From Roseovarius sp. 217 (GTDB lineage Bacteria > Pseudomonadota > Alphaproteobacteria > Rhodobacterales > Rhodobacteraceae), in assembly GCF_000152845.1 (NCBI RefSeq), contig NZ_CH902584.1:168634-232633 (forward strand): a stretch of DNA of 64,000 bases. The letters run 5' to 3'. Below the pieces are notes generated by a model. It searched no databases. It saw nothing but the letters and a program-made list of their open reading frames with translations, and was not told where the DNA came from. Made by a program: the position numbers and the translations under genes. This document shows, piece by piece, positions 54,489-63,420 of this stretch (position 1 is its first letter; the number at the start of each line of letters is the position of its first letter).

Positions 54489-55319
54489 TCAGGCCTTGAG
54501 CCGATATCCCGTCGCCAACATACGCCAGGCAATCAGGCAAATCACCAGAGTAGCGCCGGTGCCCACGGCGAGCCCAAGAATAGGATCGCTGTCCGACACG
54601 CCAATCACACCATAGCGAGCCCCGTCGATCAGATAGAAAATCGGGTTGAAATGGGTGATCGTATAGAGCACCGATGGCAACGCTTCGACCGAGTAAAACG
54701 TGCCCGACAGAAACGCCAAGGGCGTCACGATAAAATTGGTTATTGCTGCCATCTGGTCGAATTTGTTGGCAAATATCCCAGCGACAATACCAATCCCGCT
54801 CAGAAAGGCAGCGCCAAGCAGGACAAACCAAAGTGCCCAAAGCGGATGCGCTAACCCGATCCCGAGAAAAACCCATAGCCCAAGCCAGATTGCAACTGCA
54901 ACAAGCAGGCCCCGACCGACCCCGCCCGCCAGATAGCCGAGCACCAATTCTCCTGCCGAAAGGGGCGGCATGAGCGTGTCAACAATATTGCCCTGAACCT
55001 TGGAGATAACAATTGACGAAGAGGTGTTCGCGAAAGCGTTCTGAATGACCGTCATCATAAGGATACCCGGCGCAATGAAGGTGGTGAACGGCACGCCCAT
55101 CACATCACCGCGTGCAGGTCCGATGGCAATGCTGAAAATCAACAGAAATAAACCGGCCGTCACCAGCGGGGCCATGATGGTCTGGGTCCAGACTGCCATG
55201 AAACGACGCATTTCTCGCTCTGCAAGGGTCGCCAAGCCCAGCCAGTTGACACGGCCAAATCGCCGCGCTCCCATAGTTGCAGGTGAAGTCATACCGCCAC
55301 GTTCTGCGTGATCTGACAT
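54489..55319 (-). CDS. ABC-2 type transporter permease
   Basis: The ATG at 55319 follows GGAG and gives 276 residues with six membrane helices of the ABC-2 family (MAPLVTAGLFLLIFSIAIGP, then the DTLMPPLSAGELVLGYL cytoplasmic loop, and ANKFDQMAAITNFIVTPLAF typical of YadH-like permeases). The matching ATP-binding gene is not next to it in the window. A polysaccharide or drug exporter is possible. The upstream frame to 55412 adds residues without a ribosome site. Confidence 0.87.
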   Translation of the reverse strand: MSDHAERGGMTSPATMGARRFGRVNWLGLATLAEREMRRFMAVWTQTIMAPLVTAGLFLLIFSIAIGPARGDVMGVPFTTFIAPGILMMTVIQNAFANTSSSIVISKVQGNIVDTLMPPLSAGELVLGYLAGGVGRGLLVAVAIWLGLWVFLGIGLAHPLWALWFVLLGAAFLSGIGIVAGIFANKFDQMAAITNFIVTPLAFLSGTFYSVEALPSVLYTITHFNPIFYLIDGARYGVIGVSDSDPILGLAVGTGATLVICLIAWRMLATGYRLKA

Positions 55320-55499
55320 GTGCCGCTCCTTATGTCCGTCGTTTCGCGCTGATTTTCGGAAGTTTCTCCGGCATCCAGCCGTCTGCCCGCGATTCGATGC
55401 CTTGTAACTCACACGCCAGTGACTAGAATAGAGCCTTGATCAGATTTACAAGGCGGCGGGCCCGGGGCCCGGTCCGCCTTTTGACCGAAGGAAACCCCG

Positions 55500-56102
55500 A
55501 TGTCCTGGAATGACGAACGCGTTGAATTGCTGAAGAAGATGTGGGGCGAGGGTCAATCCGCAAGCCAAATCGCCAAGGAGTTGGGCGGCGTGACCCGCAA
55601 CGCAGTCATTGGTAAGGTGCATCGCCTTGGACTGTCAAACCGCAATGGCACAGGCTCAACCGGGGCTGCGACGCCCAGTACTCCGGACCAAAAAACCAAA
55701 CCCACGGCAGCAAAAGCCGCCGAGGCACCACAACCGAAGCCCACGCCAAAACCCTCAGTCAAGGCGGATGCCAGACAGGAGCCCGTCAACGATCCAGCCC
55801 CCGTTGCACCTATCAGCCGGGTCAAAGCGATTATCCCCGCAGGCCAACCCCTTCCGCCGCAACCCTCGGCCAATGAGATCGACCCAGAAGCCTTGGCAAA
55901 AGTGAGCGCGATTGAGAAGAAAGCCAAGAAACTGACCCTGATGGAGCTGACAGAACGCACCTGCAAATGGCCTGTGGGCGATCCCGCAACGCCTGATTTC
56001 TGGTTTTGTGGCCTTCCGGTGCAATCCGGCAAACCATATTGTGAGGCACATGTTGGTGTCGCGTTCCAGCCCATGAGCAGCCGTCGCGATCGCAAACGCT
56101 AA
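55500..56102 (+). CDS. gcrA: GcrA family cell-cycle regulator
   Basis: GcrA works with RNA polymerase sigma-70 and CcrM-methylated GANTC sites to drive cell-cycle genes in alphaproteobacteria. The 200-residue protein starts with the GcrA domain MSWNDERVELLKKMWGEGQS and the HTH SASQIAKELGGVTRNAVIGK, continues through a proline/alanine/lysine-rich linker and ends with a conserved C-terminal block TCKWPVGDPATPDFWFCGLP and YCEAHVGVAFQP. No partner ccrM gene is in the window. Its start is the ATG at 55500 after a GGAAACCCCG stretch. Confidence 0.94.
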   Translation: MSWNDERVELLKKMWGEGQSASQIAKELGGVTRNAVIGKVHRLGLSNRNGTGSTGAATPSTPDQKTKPTAAKAAEAPQPKPTPKPSVKADARQEPVNDPAPVAPISRVKAIIPAGQPLPPQPSANEIDPEALAKVSAIEKKAKKLTLMELTERTCKWPVGDPATPDFWFCGLPVQSGKPYCEAHVGVAFQPMSSRRDRKR

Positions 56103-56127
56103 CTCTGTCTGAACACCCGACAGCGTC

Positions 56128-56760
56128 TCAACCGCCTCTTAGGCGAGCACAAGCGCTGTGGGGTGCCGCCGACCTGAGGTCACTCACCGTATCAACGTCT
56201 CGCAAGGTATCAAGGAGCCCAATGCGCGCTCCGCGCAAAGTGGCGACTGTGTCCTCTAGCGCATGCTCAGTCGACCAGCGCACACCTTGAAAGAGCGCGG
56301 TGGAAATACCGCGCGACCGCTTCAGCCCGACCAGCCAGTACCCACCGTCGTGTGCGGGGCCGAGCACAGCGTCATTTGGCCCAAGCGACGCAAAGGCCTT
56401 GGCGATATGGCGTCGGCTGACGCCCGGGATATCCGCGCCTATGATACATACAGGTCCGGGCGACATTCCGCGCAAGAGGCGTCCCATTCGGTCCCCCAGA
56501 TCACCCGGCCCCTGCGACACGCGAGGCAGATGCGAGGGCCAAACACGGCTCTGCAAACCAGCATTGTCGGGCGAAACCGCAAGGACCACCTGCCAGCGAG
56601 GATCTTCGACTGCGCGCAAAAGCCTCTTTACTTGATGCCGGAACCACCACGCTGCGGCGACCATCCCAATATCTCTTCCCAGCCGGCTCTTGACCCGACC
56701 GGGGCGCGGTTCCTTGACCATGACGATAAGGTATTTGCGTATCGTTACCAGTTTAGGCAA
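56128..56760 (-). CDS. DUF2064 / TIGR04282-type glycosyltransferase-like protein
   Basis: The 210-residue product resembles the TIGR04282 family (nucleotidyl/glycosyltransferase fold, sometimes linked to arsenosugar synthesis). The pattern is [20 protein letters not shown], then [20 protein letters not shown] and [16 protein letters not shown]. The longest start is a TTG at 56760, which overlaps the dapE stop by 8 bases, so it is probably translated in coupling with dapE; an ATG at 56721 is too far into the first strand. The function is not established. Confidence 0.75.
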   Translation of the reverse strand: MPKLVTIRKYLIVMVKEPRPGRVKSRLGRDIGMVAAAWWFRHQVKRLLRAVEDPRWQVVLAVSPDNAGLQSRVWPSHLPRVSQGPGDLGDRMGRLLRGMSPGPVCIIGADIPGVSRRHIAKAFASLGPNDAVLGPAHDGGYWLVGLKRSRGISTALFQGVRWSTEHALEDTVATLRGARIGLLDTLRDVDTVSDLRSAAPHSACARLRGG

Positions 56761-57904
56761 AATAATCGCTCAGAATGCGCGCATAAATCGCCTTGAGTTG
56801 GTGGATCTGTGCCACCTCAACCCGCTCGTCCACTTGATGCATCGTCTGCCCGACGAGGCCGAACTCTACTACCGGGCAATGATCTTTGACGAACCGCGCA
56901 TCCGACGTGCCGCCAGTTGTCGATAGCACAGGCTTTACGCCGGTCTCCGCCTCAACCGCGCGCGTTACCAGATCAGAGAGAGGTCCAGGCGGCGTCAGAA
57001 AGCTCTCTCCGGAGACCTTGACACGCATCTCGCACGCGACACCAAACTCATCGCTCACGCCGTCCAACTCGGCCTGCATCCACGCGATCAGACTCTGGCT
57101 TGTATGGGCATCGTTGAACCGAATGTTAACTGTGGCGCGGCAACTTGCCGGGATCACATTGGTTGCGGGATTGCCGGTGTCGATTGTCACCACTGCCAGC
57201 GTCGAGGGATCAAAATGCGCGGTGCCACTATCAAGAGTGTGCGAGGCCAACCGATCCATAAGCCGCGCCATGGCGGGTAGCGGATTCTTTGCCCGGTGCG
57301 GATAGGCAGAATGCCCCTGTACGCCAGTCAACGCGAACCACGCGGACAGCGACCCGCGCCGTCCGATCTTGATCATCTCGCCCATGCGCTCGGGGCAAGT
57401 GGGCTCTCCGACCAGACAGGCCGTCATGCGCTCATCGTTTGCCGCCATCCAGTCCAGCAGTGCCACCGTTCCGTCTACTGCATCGCCCTCTTCATCGCCT
57501 GTGATGGTTATGATTATTGCCCCTTTGGGCGGTGCGTCGCGCACCATATCAACTGCCGCCGCGACAAAGGCTGCCACAGCAGACTTCATATCCGTGGCCC
57601 CTCGTCCCCAAAGCATGCCAGCCTTCTCAACCGCGCCAAACGGTGGGACGCTCCAGGCTTCGACATCCCCCACTGGCACGACATCCGTGTGACCATTAAA
57701 GCCGAATGCGCGCGCGGCACCCTTCTCTCCCCAACGTGCAAAGAGATTGGCAATGCCGCCGCGATCCACCCGAACACAGGTGAAACCTGCGCCGGTCAGA
57801 ACTTGCTCCAGCAATTGCAAAGCTCCTCCCTCCTCGGGCGTGACAGAGGCGCAGCGAATGAGGTCGGCAGTCAGTCGGGCAGCATCAAGCGGAGGAAAAG
57901 GCAT
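56753..57904 (-). CDS. dapE: Succinyl-diaminopimelate desuccinylase
   Basis: DapE removes succinate to yield LL-diaminopimelate for lysine and cell wall synthesis. The 383-residue protein has the M20-type metal site: His72 in [10 protein letters not shown], Asp105 in [13 protein letters not shown], and the glutamate pair 138/139 in [12 protein letters not shown]. The dimerisation domain with [20 protein letters not shown] follows. It is probably in an operon with the next gene, a DUF2064 protein, that overlaps its stop by 8 bases. Confidence 0.96.
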   Translation of the reverse strand: MPFPPLDAARLTADLIRCASVTPEEGGALQLLEQVLTGAGFTCVRVDRGGIANLFARWGEKGAARAFGFNGHTDVVPVGDVEAWSVPPFGAVEKAGMLWGRGATDMKSAVAAFVAAAVDMVRDAPPKGAIIITITGDEEGDAVDGTVALLDWMAANDERMTACLVGEPTCPERMGEMIKIGRRGSLSAWFALTGVQGHSAYPHRAKNPLPAMARLMDRLASHTLDSGTAHFDPSTLAVVTIDTGNPATNVIPASCRATVNIRFNDAHTSQSLIAWMQAELDGVSDEFGVACEMRVKVSGESFLTPPGPLSDLVTRAVEAETGVKPVLSTTGGTSDARFVKDHCPVVEFGLVGQTMHQVDERVEVAQIHQLKAIYARILSDYFA

Positions 57905-58264
57905 GGATCATATCCTGTCAATCGGGTTTGGCCGCAGGCCTAGCGCGGATCGTAATCGAGCGCAAACCGCAGTGCGGAGAGAGCGCGCGCGCAACACATA
58001 GACCGGTTGGTGTGCCCTTCAGCGATTAAACCTTAACAACCGTGAATTAATTTGCTATCCGAAAGGATATAAAAACACCCGAGGCAGGGCAAACATACCA
58101 CGTCAGGGCCGCTAGATCCGAAAAGGACAGATTGGCCCGCGACATTCGAGCAGCAAGGCGCAGTCCAGGCAATCGACACGCGCGTTTGCATCCCGGATCG
58201 GGCAGTCTAAGGGACTGCGCGTGTCAATGAGTGCGCTGCCTCCAAAACGGGGGCAGGCAGGACG
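57905..58264 (+). other. Long leader/promoter region upstream of the Hint genes
   Basis: These 360 bases hold no supported gene. An AT-rich stretch with TTAACA (near 58035) and TATCCG/GATATAAAAA (58050-58075) could be the promoter. The rest up to the start at 58265 would be a leader of nearly 200 bases. It has two overlapping pairing options: GCGCAGTCC (58158-58166) with GGACTGCGC (58212-58220), or GCAGTC (58202-58207) with GACTGC (58213-58218). Because both use the same right arm, they exclude each other. Ribosome site: GGCAGGACG. Confidence 0.5.
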
Positions 58265-59845
58265 ATGGTTGCGGGCGTAGAAATTCCAATCAACCTGAAC
58301 GCATCTGCGATTCAGATGGCACAGACAATTTTTGGGGACGGCGTTGAAGTGATCAGCGCCTCCTATACCGGGGACCGGGATTCATCGGGCATATATAGCA
58401 ACGGTGACGCCATATCACCCGGAGTCGTCCCAAGCGATACCGGCGTCATGTTCTCAACGGGCGATTTGCGCGGTTTCACCAACAACAACTTCTTTCAATC
58501 GAACCAGAGCGCCAACACCACCACCACATCGAGCGGCCCGAACGGCGTGGCAGATTTCAATGCCGCCGCGGGCGCTCAGACATATGACGCCTCCTTTTTG
58601 GATGTGGATTTTATCCCAACCGGCGATGTGATGACGATGCAGTTCGTCTTTTCCTCTGAGGAGTATCCGGAGTTCGCCGTAGGTGCGTTTCAGGATTTCT
58701 TTGGCGTCTGGATCAATGGCAGCCTTGTGCCCCTGAGCGTCGGAGACGGCGACATTGACCCCAACAATCTCAATGGCGGGTCCAACAGCAACTTATTCAT
58801 CAACAACACACAAGATCAGTTCAATACCGAGATGGACGGGTTTACCGTCACCATGACCCTAACCATCCCAGTGAATTCCGGCGAAGTGAATTCAATCCGC
58901 ATCGGCATCGCGGACGTGACCGACGCCAACTACGACTCGACCGTCCTGATTGCGGCCAATAGCGTTCAGACCACGCTGGTCGCTATGGATGATCTGACAA
59001 CGCTTTTCCCGGATGGGACGCGCATAATTGACTTGCTTGGCAATGACGTCAACACCACAGCAGGCACTTTGGTCATCACCCATATCAACGGCATGGCCGT
59101 GGTGGCTGGCGATACCGTCACGCTGAATTCCGGTCAGCAAATCCAGTTGAATGCCGATGGCACCATTGAGGTGATAGGCGATGGTGACACCGAGGTCTTC
59201 AACTTCACCTATGAGGTCCAGAGCAGCACTGGCCAGACCGATGTGGGTTTTGTCACCGTCAATTCGGTGCCATGTTTTGTTGTCGGTACTTCGATCCGCA
59301 CACCGGACGGCGAGGTCAGCGTAGAAACCCTACGGCCCGGAGATTTGGTGATCACCCAAGACGAGGGGCCACAACCATTGCGCTGGATCGGGCGGCGGCG
59401 CGTTGCGGCAGAGGGTGCATTCGCCCCGATCCGCATCGCTGCCAATACATTTGGGCGGCACCGGGAGTTGCTCCTCTCCCCTCTGCACCGGGTGCTGATC
59501 CGTGACAGTCTGGCCGAGTTGCTCTTTGGCGAACGCGAGGTTCTGATTGCCGCCCGAGATCTGGTCAACGACCGCTCAGTGCGCAGGGTAGAAGGTGGCA
59601 TGGTCGATTACGTGCATATCCTCTTTGATCGACATCAGGTGGTGTTCTCAGAAGGGCTCGCCACGGAAAGTTTCTTGCCCGGACCACAAACAACGCAAAG
59701 TTTCGAAGCCGAGATCATCGCTGAAATTTGCGCGCTTTTCCCGGAAATCGACCCCGATACCGGGGTGGGATATAGCGCTGCCGCCCGCCGCACCCTCAAG
59801 AGTTATGAGGCAAGGCTCTTGGTGGCGCAGGGACTGGCGGCCTGA
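58265..59845 (+). CDS. Choice-of-anchor-L and Hint-domain protein
   Basis: The 526-residue product starts MVAGVEIPINLNASAIQMAQ without a classical signal peptide. Residues 1-240 carry a choice-of-anchor-L domain (VFSSEEYPEFAVGAFQDFFG at 128-147). A short Ig/VCBS-like linker follows (about 245-330). The C-terminal part is a Hint_2 domain, the self-cleaving fold of inteins and Hedgehog proteins, beginning at Cys337 (PCFVVGTSIRTPDGEV), with the block-B histidine in SPLH at 405-408. The usual C-terminal His-Asn of inteins is absent; the domain ends near ESFLPG. It is probably exported by a type I secretion route and may cut itself. The next gene starts 3 bases after its stop. Confidence 0.88.
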   Translation: MVAGVEIPINLNASAIQMAQTIFGDGVEVISASYTGDRDSSGIYSNGDAISPGVVPSDTGVMFSTGDLRGFTNNNFFQSNQSANTTTTSSGPNGVADFNAAAGAQTYDASFLDVDFIPTGDVMTMQFVFSSEEYPEFAVGAFQDFFGVWINGSLVPLSVGDGDIDPNNLNGGSNSNLFINNTQDQFNTEMDGFTVTMTLTIPVNSGEVNSIRIGIADVTDANYDSTVLIAANSVQTTLVAMDDLTTLFPDGTRIIDLLGNDVNTTAGTLVITHINGMAVVAGDTVTLNSGQQIQLNADGTIEVIGDGDTEVFNFTYEVQSSTGQTDVGFVTVNSVPCFVVGTSIRTPDGEVSVETLRPGDLVITQDEGPQPLRWIGRRRVAAEGAFAPIRIAANTFGRHRELLLSPLHRVLIRDSLAELLFGEREVLIAARDLVNDRSVRRVEGGMVDYVHILFDRHQVVFSEGLATESFLPGPQTTQSFEAEIIAEICALFPEIDPDTGVGYSAAARRTLKSYEARLLVAQGLAA

Positions 59846-59848
59846 GCG

Positions 59849-60940
59849 GTGGGATGGATCGGTCTCTCAGATCAGAGCGGCGGGCGGCTCGCCCTGAGCG
59901 GGCTTGACGTGCCACAGTCAAAGACGGTGACCCCACCGCATGATTGCGCCCTGATGGCACGTGGCACGCTGATGATCGAAACCCGCCTGTCGTCAGAGGG
60001 GCGACCGCAAACTCTTCTCGCGTTCAGCCGCAGCCATCCTTGGAGCGGAGGGTTTTCGCTTCAGGCCTTGCCGGGCGGCGGAATTGTGCTGATCGAGACG
60101 CAGGCAGGCGATGTGCGCCATGCAACCCTGCCCTACCGCGCCGATGACCGCACAGACACCTTGCGTCTGACCTATGCTTGGGACGCTCCGGCACGTTGGG
60201 GACGCCTGTCCCTCGAGCGGCCCGAGATGGACCGCGTGCACAGCATTCTGCTCCCGCCGCCACACCCAATGCCGCTTGCTGACCTGCGCACCGTGCTGAC
60301 GGATCCGCGTCAACGCCAAATGGACCCCGATGTCATCTTTGTCGCACTTTCAACCCAGATCGAACCGATTGGCCCGATGCCCGGACTGAGCGCAAGCGTG
60401 CCGGTTTGTACTCCGCAAGGCTATGTGCCAGCGGGTCACCTCAAGCGAGGCGATCTGGTGGATACGGACGAAGGGCAAATTGTCCCGGTCTTGCAAACCG
60501 TTGCGCGGCGCGTGCCTGCCATGGGAAGTTTTCGTCCGGTCCGGCTACGCGCGCCCTATTTCGGCTTGCGGCACGATATTGTCGTCTCTCCGCAACAACG
60601 GTTGGTGATCCGTGGCTCTGAAGTGGAGTACCTCTTCGGTTGCGAGGCAGTTCTGGTCCCGGCACGTCATCTGGTCAACGGCTTCTCTGCGCTTTTCGCC
60701 GAGACCTCTGACATCGTCAGCTATCACCATCTCCTCTTGCCTGGACATGAAGAGATCATTGCAGCCGGAACCCGCACGGAGAGTCTTTACATCGGGCGTC
60801 TCCGGCGCAATCCAGACCTGCTGCGTGCCAGCGTGCTGGCCGAGTTTGACCGCGCCCGCCTGCCCGAACACCCAAGGCCGATCTGGCCGGTGCTCAAGCC
60901 CTATGAGGCAATAACTTTGGCGATGAACCGCGCAGCCTGA
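59849..60940 (+). CDS. Second Hint-domain protein, with altered active-site block
   Basis: The frame starts with GTG at 59849, 3 bases after the preceding stop, so it is translationally coupled. The 363-residue protein has an N-terminal beta-rich domain (residues 1-150, possibly a lectin- or LamG-like sandwich: LIETRLSSEGRPQTLLAFSR, GGFSLQALPGGGIVLIETQA) and a C-terminal Hint_2 domain starting at Cys187 (VCTPQGYVPAGHLKRGDLVD). In the place of the S-P-x-H block-B histidine it has SPQQ (247-250), so the histidine needed for self-cleavage is lost. The two Hint proteins are homologous in the Hint part only. Confidence 0.85.
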   Translation: MGWIGLSDQSGGRLALSGLDVPQSKTVTPPHDCALMARGTLMIETRLSSEGRPQTLLAFSRSHPWSGGFSLQALPGGGIVLIETQAGDVRHATLPYRADDRTDTLRLTYAWDAPARWGRLSLERPEMDRVHSILLPPPHPMPLADLRTVLTDPRQRQMDPDVIFVALSTQIEPIGPMPGLSASVPVCTPQGYVPAGHLKRGDLVDTDEGQIVPVLQTVARRVPAMGSFRPVRLRAPYFGLRHDIVVSPQQRLVIRGSEVEYLFGCEAVLVPARHLVNGFSALFAETSDIVSYHHLLLPGHEEIIAAGTRTESLYIGRLRRNPDLLRASVLAEFDRARLPEHPRPIWPVLKPYEAITLAMNRAA

Positions 60941-60947
60941 GCCAGAG

Positions 60948-62234
60948 TCAGGACGCCGCCGCTTCAATCGAGGCGGGCAATTCGATCCAGACCCGCGCAC
61001 CGCTTGGGACATCGAAATCTATCCCGACAGTGCCCGACATCGCTTCAGCTTTGATCCGCGCGAGGGCAAGCCCCATTCCTGCGCCAAACGTCGTCCCTGT
61101 GGCGTGCGCCAGTCGCTCGAACGGTGCGAAGGCCAATGCCGGATCGACTGCGCCGAACCCGGGGCCATTGTCAGCAATGGTGATGCGGTGATACCCGGCT
61201 CTTTCGCTCTTGACCTGAACCCAGACAGTGCCCGCGGACCCGCAATAGCGCACACCGTTCTCTACCAATTGCCCCAAAGCATCCTCAAACAACGCAGTAT
61301 TTGCGAGCACAGTGGCTTTGGTGTCCTCCACTTGCAGCAGAACGCCTCGCCGCAATGCCTCTTCCTGATAGCGTGCGACAACTCGATCAATCACCAACGC
61401 GACGCGCACCGGCGCAAGTGTCACCGAGGTGCGGCGGGCTGCGATATCGGCGAAATGCATGGTCTTATCCACCGTCGCGAGCAAGGTCTCTCCTGCTTCC
61501 ATGATCCGGTTGGCATATTCGGCCTGCCGTACATCGCCACTGCGTTGCGCATCGTCCCGCAACAAATCAGCGAGACCGATCACCGCATTCAAGGGCGTGC
61601 GCATTTCATGGCTGATACCTGACAGCAACACGGTCTTGGCTCGGCTAGATTGCTCGGCATCCCGCCGCGCGCGCTTGATCTCGAGCGAATGCTGCGCCGA
61701 GACAATCGCAAAATAAAGAACAGGGTAAACGATCGTACTGAACGCCGTCAGGGCCGCCATCGGTGCGTAGATCCGCTCGGCCGTTGCCTCGCCGATGATC
61801 AAAGGCCAATTCCCCTGCGTGACAAACCAAACAGCCCATAACACCACAGGCAGAGCCACCAGCACCGCGATATGAAACCGGTCACGGTAGATCGAGAACA
61901 CGGCAAAGGGGAATCCCACCATCGGGATCAACATGATGTCCACCTGTCCGGTTGGGTGCACCACGCAAGCACCCAGAAAAATAGCGACGTTGGTAGAGGT
62001 CAGCCAACAGGTGTTGGCCCAGACCAAAGGCAAGCGGGTCTTGAACAGCCGCACGAGGGCAAACCCGCTAAAGGCCTGCGCGCCGATCAAGAATACCTCA
62101 ATCTCACCGCTCAGCGCTGTGAGAACCATCCAGCCAAAGGTGAAAACAAGCCCAAACCAGACGAAGGCAAATGAAATCTGTCGGCGACGCGCGCCCGCCT
62201 CAGTCACATTCTGGTCCATCAAGTGTCTTTGCAT
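60948..62234 (-). CDS. Membrane-bound sensor histidine kinase
   Basis: The 428-residue protein has about six N-terminal membrane helices (residues 20-180), then a HisKA domain with the phosphorylated His209 in SGISHEMRTPLNAVIGLADL, and an HATPase domain with the N box in GQLVENGVRYCG, G1 in DNGPGFG and G2 in GAGMGLALARIKAEAM. No response regulator gene lies beside it in the window. The helices resemble the MASE-like or orphan multi-span type. It converges with the second Hint gene, 7 bases apart. Start: ATG at 62234, a second in-frame ATG is 15 bases later. Confidence 0.92.
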   Translation of the reverse strand: MQRHLMDQNVTEAGARRRQISFAFVWFGLVFTFGWMVLTALSGEIEVFLIGAQAFSGFALVRLFKTRLPLVWANTCWLTSTNVAIFLGACVVHPTGQVDIMLIPMVGFPFAVFSIYRDRFHIAVLVALPVVLWAVWFVTQGNWPLIIGEATAERIYAPMAALTAFSTIVYPVLYFAIVSAQHSLEIKRARRDAEQSSRAKTVLLSGISHEMRTPLNAVIGLADLLRDDAQRSGDVRQAEYANRIMEAGETLLATVDKTMHFADIAARRTSVTLAPVRVALVIDRVVARYQEEALRRGVLLQVEDTKATVLANTALFEDALGQLVENGVRYCGSAGTVWVQVKSERAGYHRITIADNGPGFGAVDPALAFAPFERLAHATGTTFGAGMGLALARIKAEAMSGTVGIDFDVPSGARVWIELPASIEAAAS

Positions 62235-62333
62235 CAGAGCTTCTACCTTTGTAACACTCTGCCAAATCAGTCGTCAGTTGGTGTCACTGAGATACCAATC
62301 CTTAAAATGGCCAATCATCAGAAAAAGTGTAGT

Positions 62334-62354
62334 CCAACCTATTGTATAGGTTGG
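62334..62354. repeat. Perfect 9-base inverted repeat with 3-base loop
   Basis: CCAACCTAT (62334-62342) and ATAGGTTGG (62346-62354) are separated by TGT. It lies about 100 bases upstream of the kinase start on the minus strand and could be an operator or an RNA hairpin. Confidence 0.85.
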
Positions 62355-62421
62355 ATCATCTGGAAAACCGTCTTCCAATAATTGCCCCGATACATAAATA
62401 CGTGTTGATTTAATAATGGGA

Positions 62422-62476
62422 AGCAGAATTTTATTCTGCTCGCCGGCTCTGCGAACCCAGACGAATAAGACCGGCG
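62422..62476. repeat. Two adjoining inverted repeats (8 and 6 bases)
   Basis: AGCAGAAT (62422-62429) pairs with ATTCTGCT (62433-62440) over TTT; next to it CGCCGG (62441-62446) pairs with CCGGCG (62471-62476) over 24 bases. Together they give two stacked hairpins suggestive of structured RNA. Confidence 0.8.
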
Positions 62477-62664
62477 AAAAATAATCGCATAGATTGCAGT
62501 GTATTGAAAAGTCGGCAGATTCTTACGACCCAAGCGAGAGTTAACGTGGCGTAATTATACTTCGTCGCGATAATTGGTCGCAGATTGCGCGATTTCCAAG
62601 GATTAGCCAATTATGCACCCCAGATGAGAGGCTGACGCCGAAGAATATCCGGCAGATAGTAATA

Positions 62665-62997
62665 TCAGTCAAAGAATGGCGTCATCTGCGCCACGATCAC
62701 AGAATTTTCATCCAAAGCGCGCTGCATCAAGGCGCGCTCTTCATCGGAGATATCGTGACCTTCAGCCTCTCGTTCGGCCAATGTTCCGTACCCTGACACG
62801 TCAAGTGGCGCGCAATCGGCTTGTTTAAGGATCGCTACGGTCTCACGCACCGCCTCAGCCTCATCGACGCCAGACGCATAGACCATCAGCGCGGCCCCTG
62901 TCGCCTTGTCGGGCAGCCCGTCCCCAGCCTTGCGGCCAATTTCCACCAGCAGTGTAAAAACCTGCTGGCGGTTGGGTTTCTTTTCAGTGTCGGTCAT
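62665..62997 (-). CDS. Conserved small protein of unknown function
   Basis: The ATG at 62997 follows GGAGGGGCAGG and gives 110 residues, starting MTDTEKKPNRQQVFTLLVEI. The protein is mixed alpha/beta, with an acidic C-terminal half (EREAEGHDISDEERALMQRA). The block DKATGAALMVYASGVDEAEA is the most conserved-looking part. No known domain was recognised. It stands alone between the hairpin-rich gap and a small basic protein. Confidence 0.78.
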   Translation of the reverse strand: MTDTEKKPNRQQVFTLLVEIGRKAGDGLPDKATGAALMVYASGVDEAEAVRETVAILKQADCAPLDVSGYGTLAEREAEGHDISDEERALMQRALDENSVIVAQMTPFFD

Positions 62998-63140
62998 GCC
63001 TGCCCCTCCATCGCGCGCAGCCCTGAGCCAAGCCATGCCCAAAGTCAAGCGTAGGCCGGGTTTGGTAGTGGGTCACTTTGAAATCTGACCTATCGCAGCT
63101 TTGATTTGCGCCCAGCGCGGTCAGTGACTATCTTATACAC

Positions 63141-63356
63141 ATGACAGACAAACCCAAGAGACCCCGTGACGCCAACCAGCTTGCCCACATGATTGCGGGC
63201 ATTGCGACTGGTGAGGTTGATGATTCGGTGCCTGAGAAGGCTGAGGGGCAGCGCAAAGGCGGGTTAAGGGGAGGAAAAGCGAGAGCCGAATCCCTTTCAC
63301 CCGAGAAACGAAGCGAAATCGCCCAGAAGGCTGCAAAGGCGCGCTGGACTAAGTAA
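63141..63356 (+). CDS. Small basic conserved protein (RKGG/K-rich type)
   Basis: The ATG at 63141 follows a short AT-rich stretch with TATCTTATAC that may be a promoter close to the start. The 71-residue product has an N-terminal helix (RPRDANQLAHMIAGIATGEV), a basic linker (AEGQRKGGLRGGKARAESLS) and the end PEKRSEIAQKAAKARW. Proteins of this design are widespread in proteobacteria, often with no function assigned. It is followed 64 bases later by an incomplete frame in the same direction; the two may be a pair. Confidence 0.82.
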   Translation: MTDKPKRPRDANQLAHMIAGIATGEVDDSVPEKAEGQRKGGLRGGKARAESLSPEKRSEIAQKAAKARWTK

Positions 63357-63420
63357 TTTACTTGACCTGTGTCGGCATTTTCTGCAAATTGCTTGCATTG
63401 AGTAGTTGTAAGGCAGGATC

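Larger units (their letters stand above)
62235..62664. other. 430-base gene-free region with consecutive perfect inverted repeats
   Basis: No coding frame or tRNA is supported. Three inverted repeats occur in a row: CCAACCTAT-TGT-ATAGGTTGG (62334-62354), AGCAGAAT-TTT-ATTCTGCT (62422-62440), and CGCCGG ... CCGGCG (62441-62446 with 62471-62476). The second and third touch. The region also contains many AT-rich blocks (62355-62420 and 62530-62580). It must hold the promoter of the kinase gene, and the hairpins could be a small RNA or an operator cluster. Confidence 0.45.

Noticed and set aside
54403..54876. A minus-strand frame overlapping the end of the ABC-2 permease in another register
   Set aside because: The permease itself runs uninterrupted through this stretch, so no frameshift is needed to explain it.
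62441..62476. Minus-strand GGGTTCGCAGAGCC, resembling a tRNA T-arm
   Set aside because: The loop does not match the TTCRANY consensus, and no acceptor, D or anticodon arms can be placed around it.
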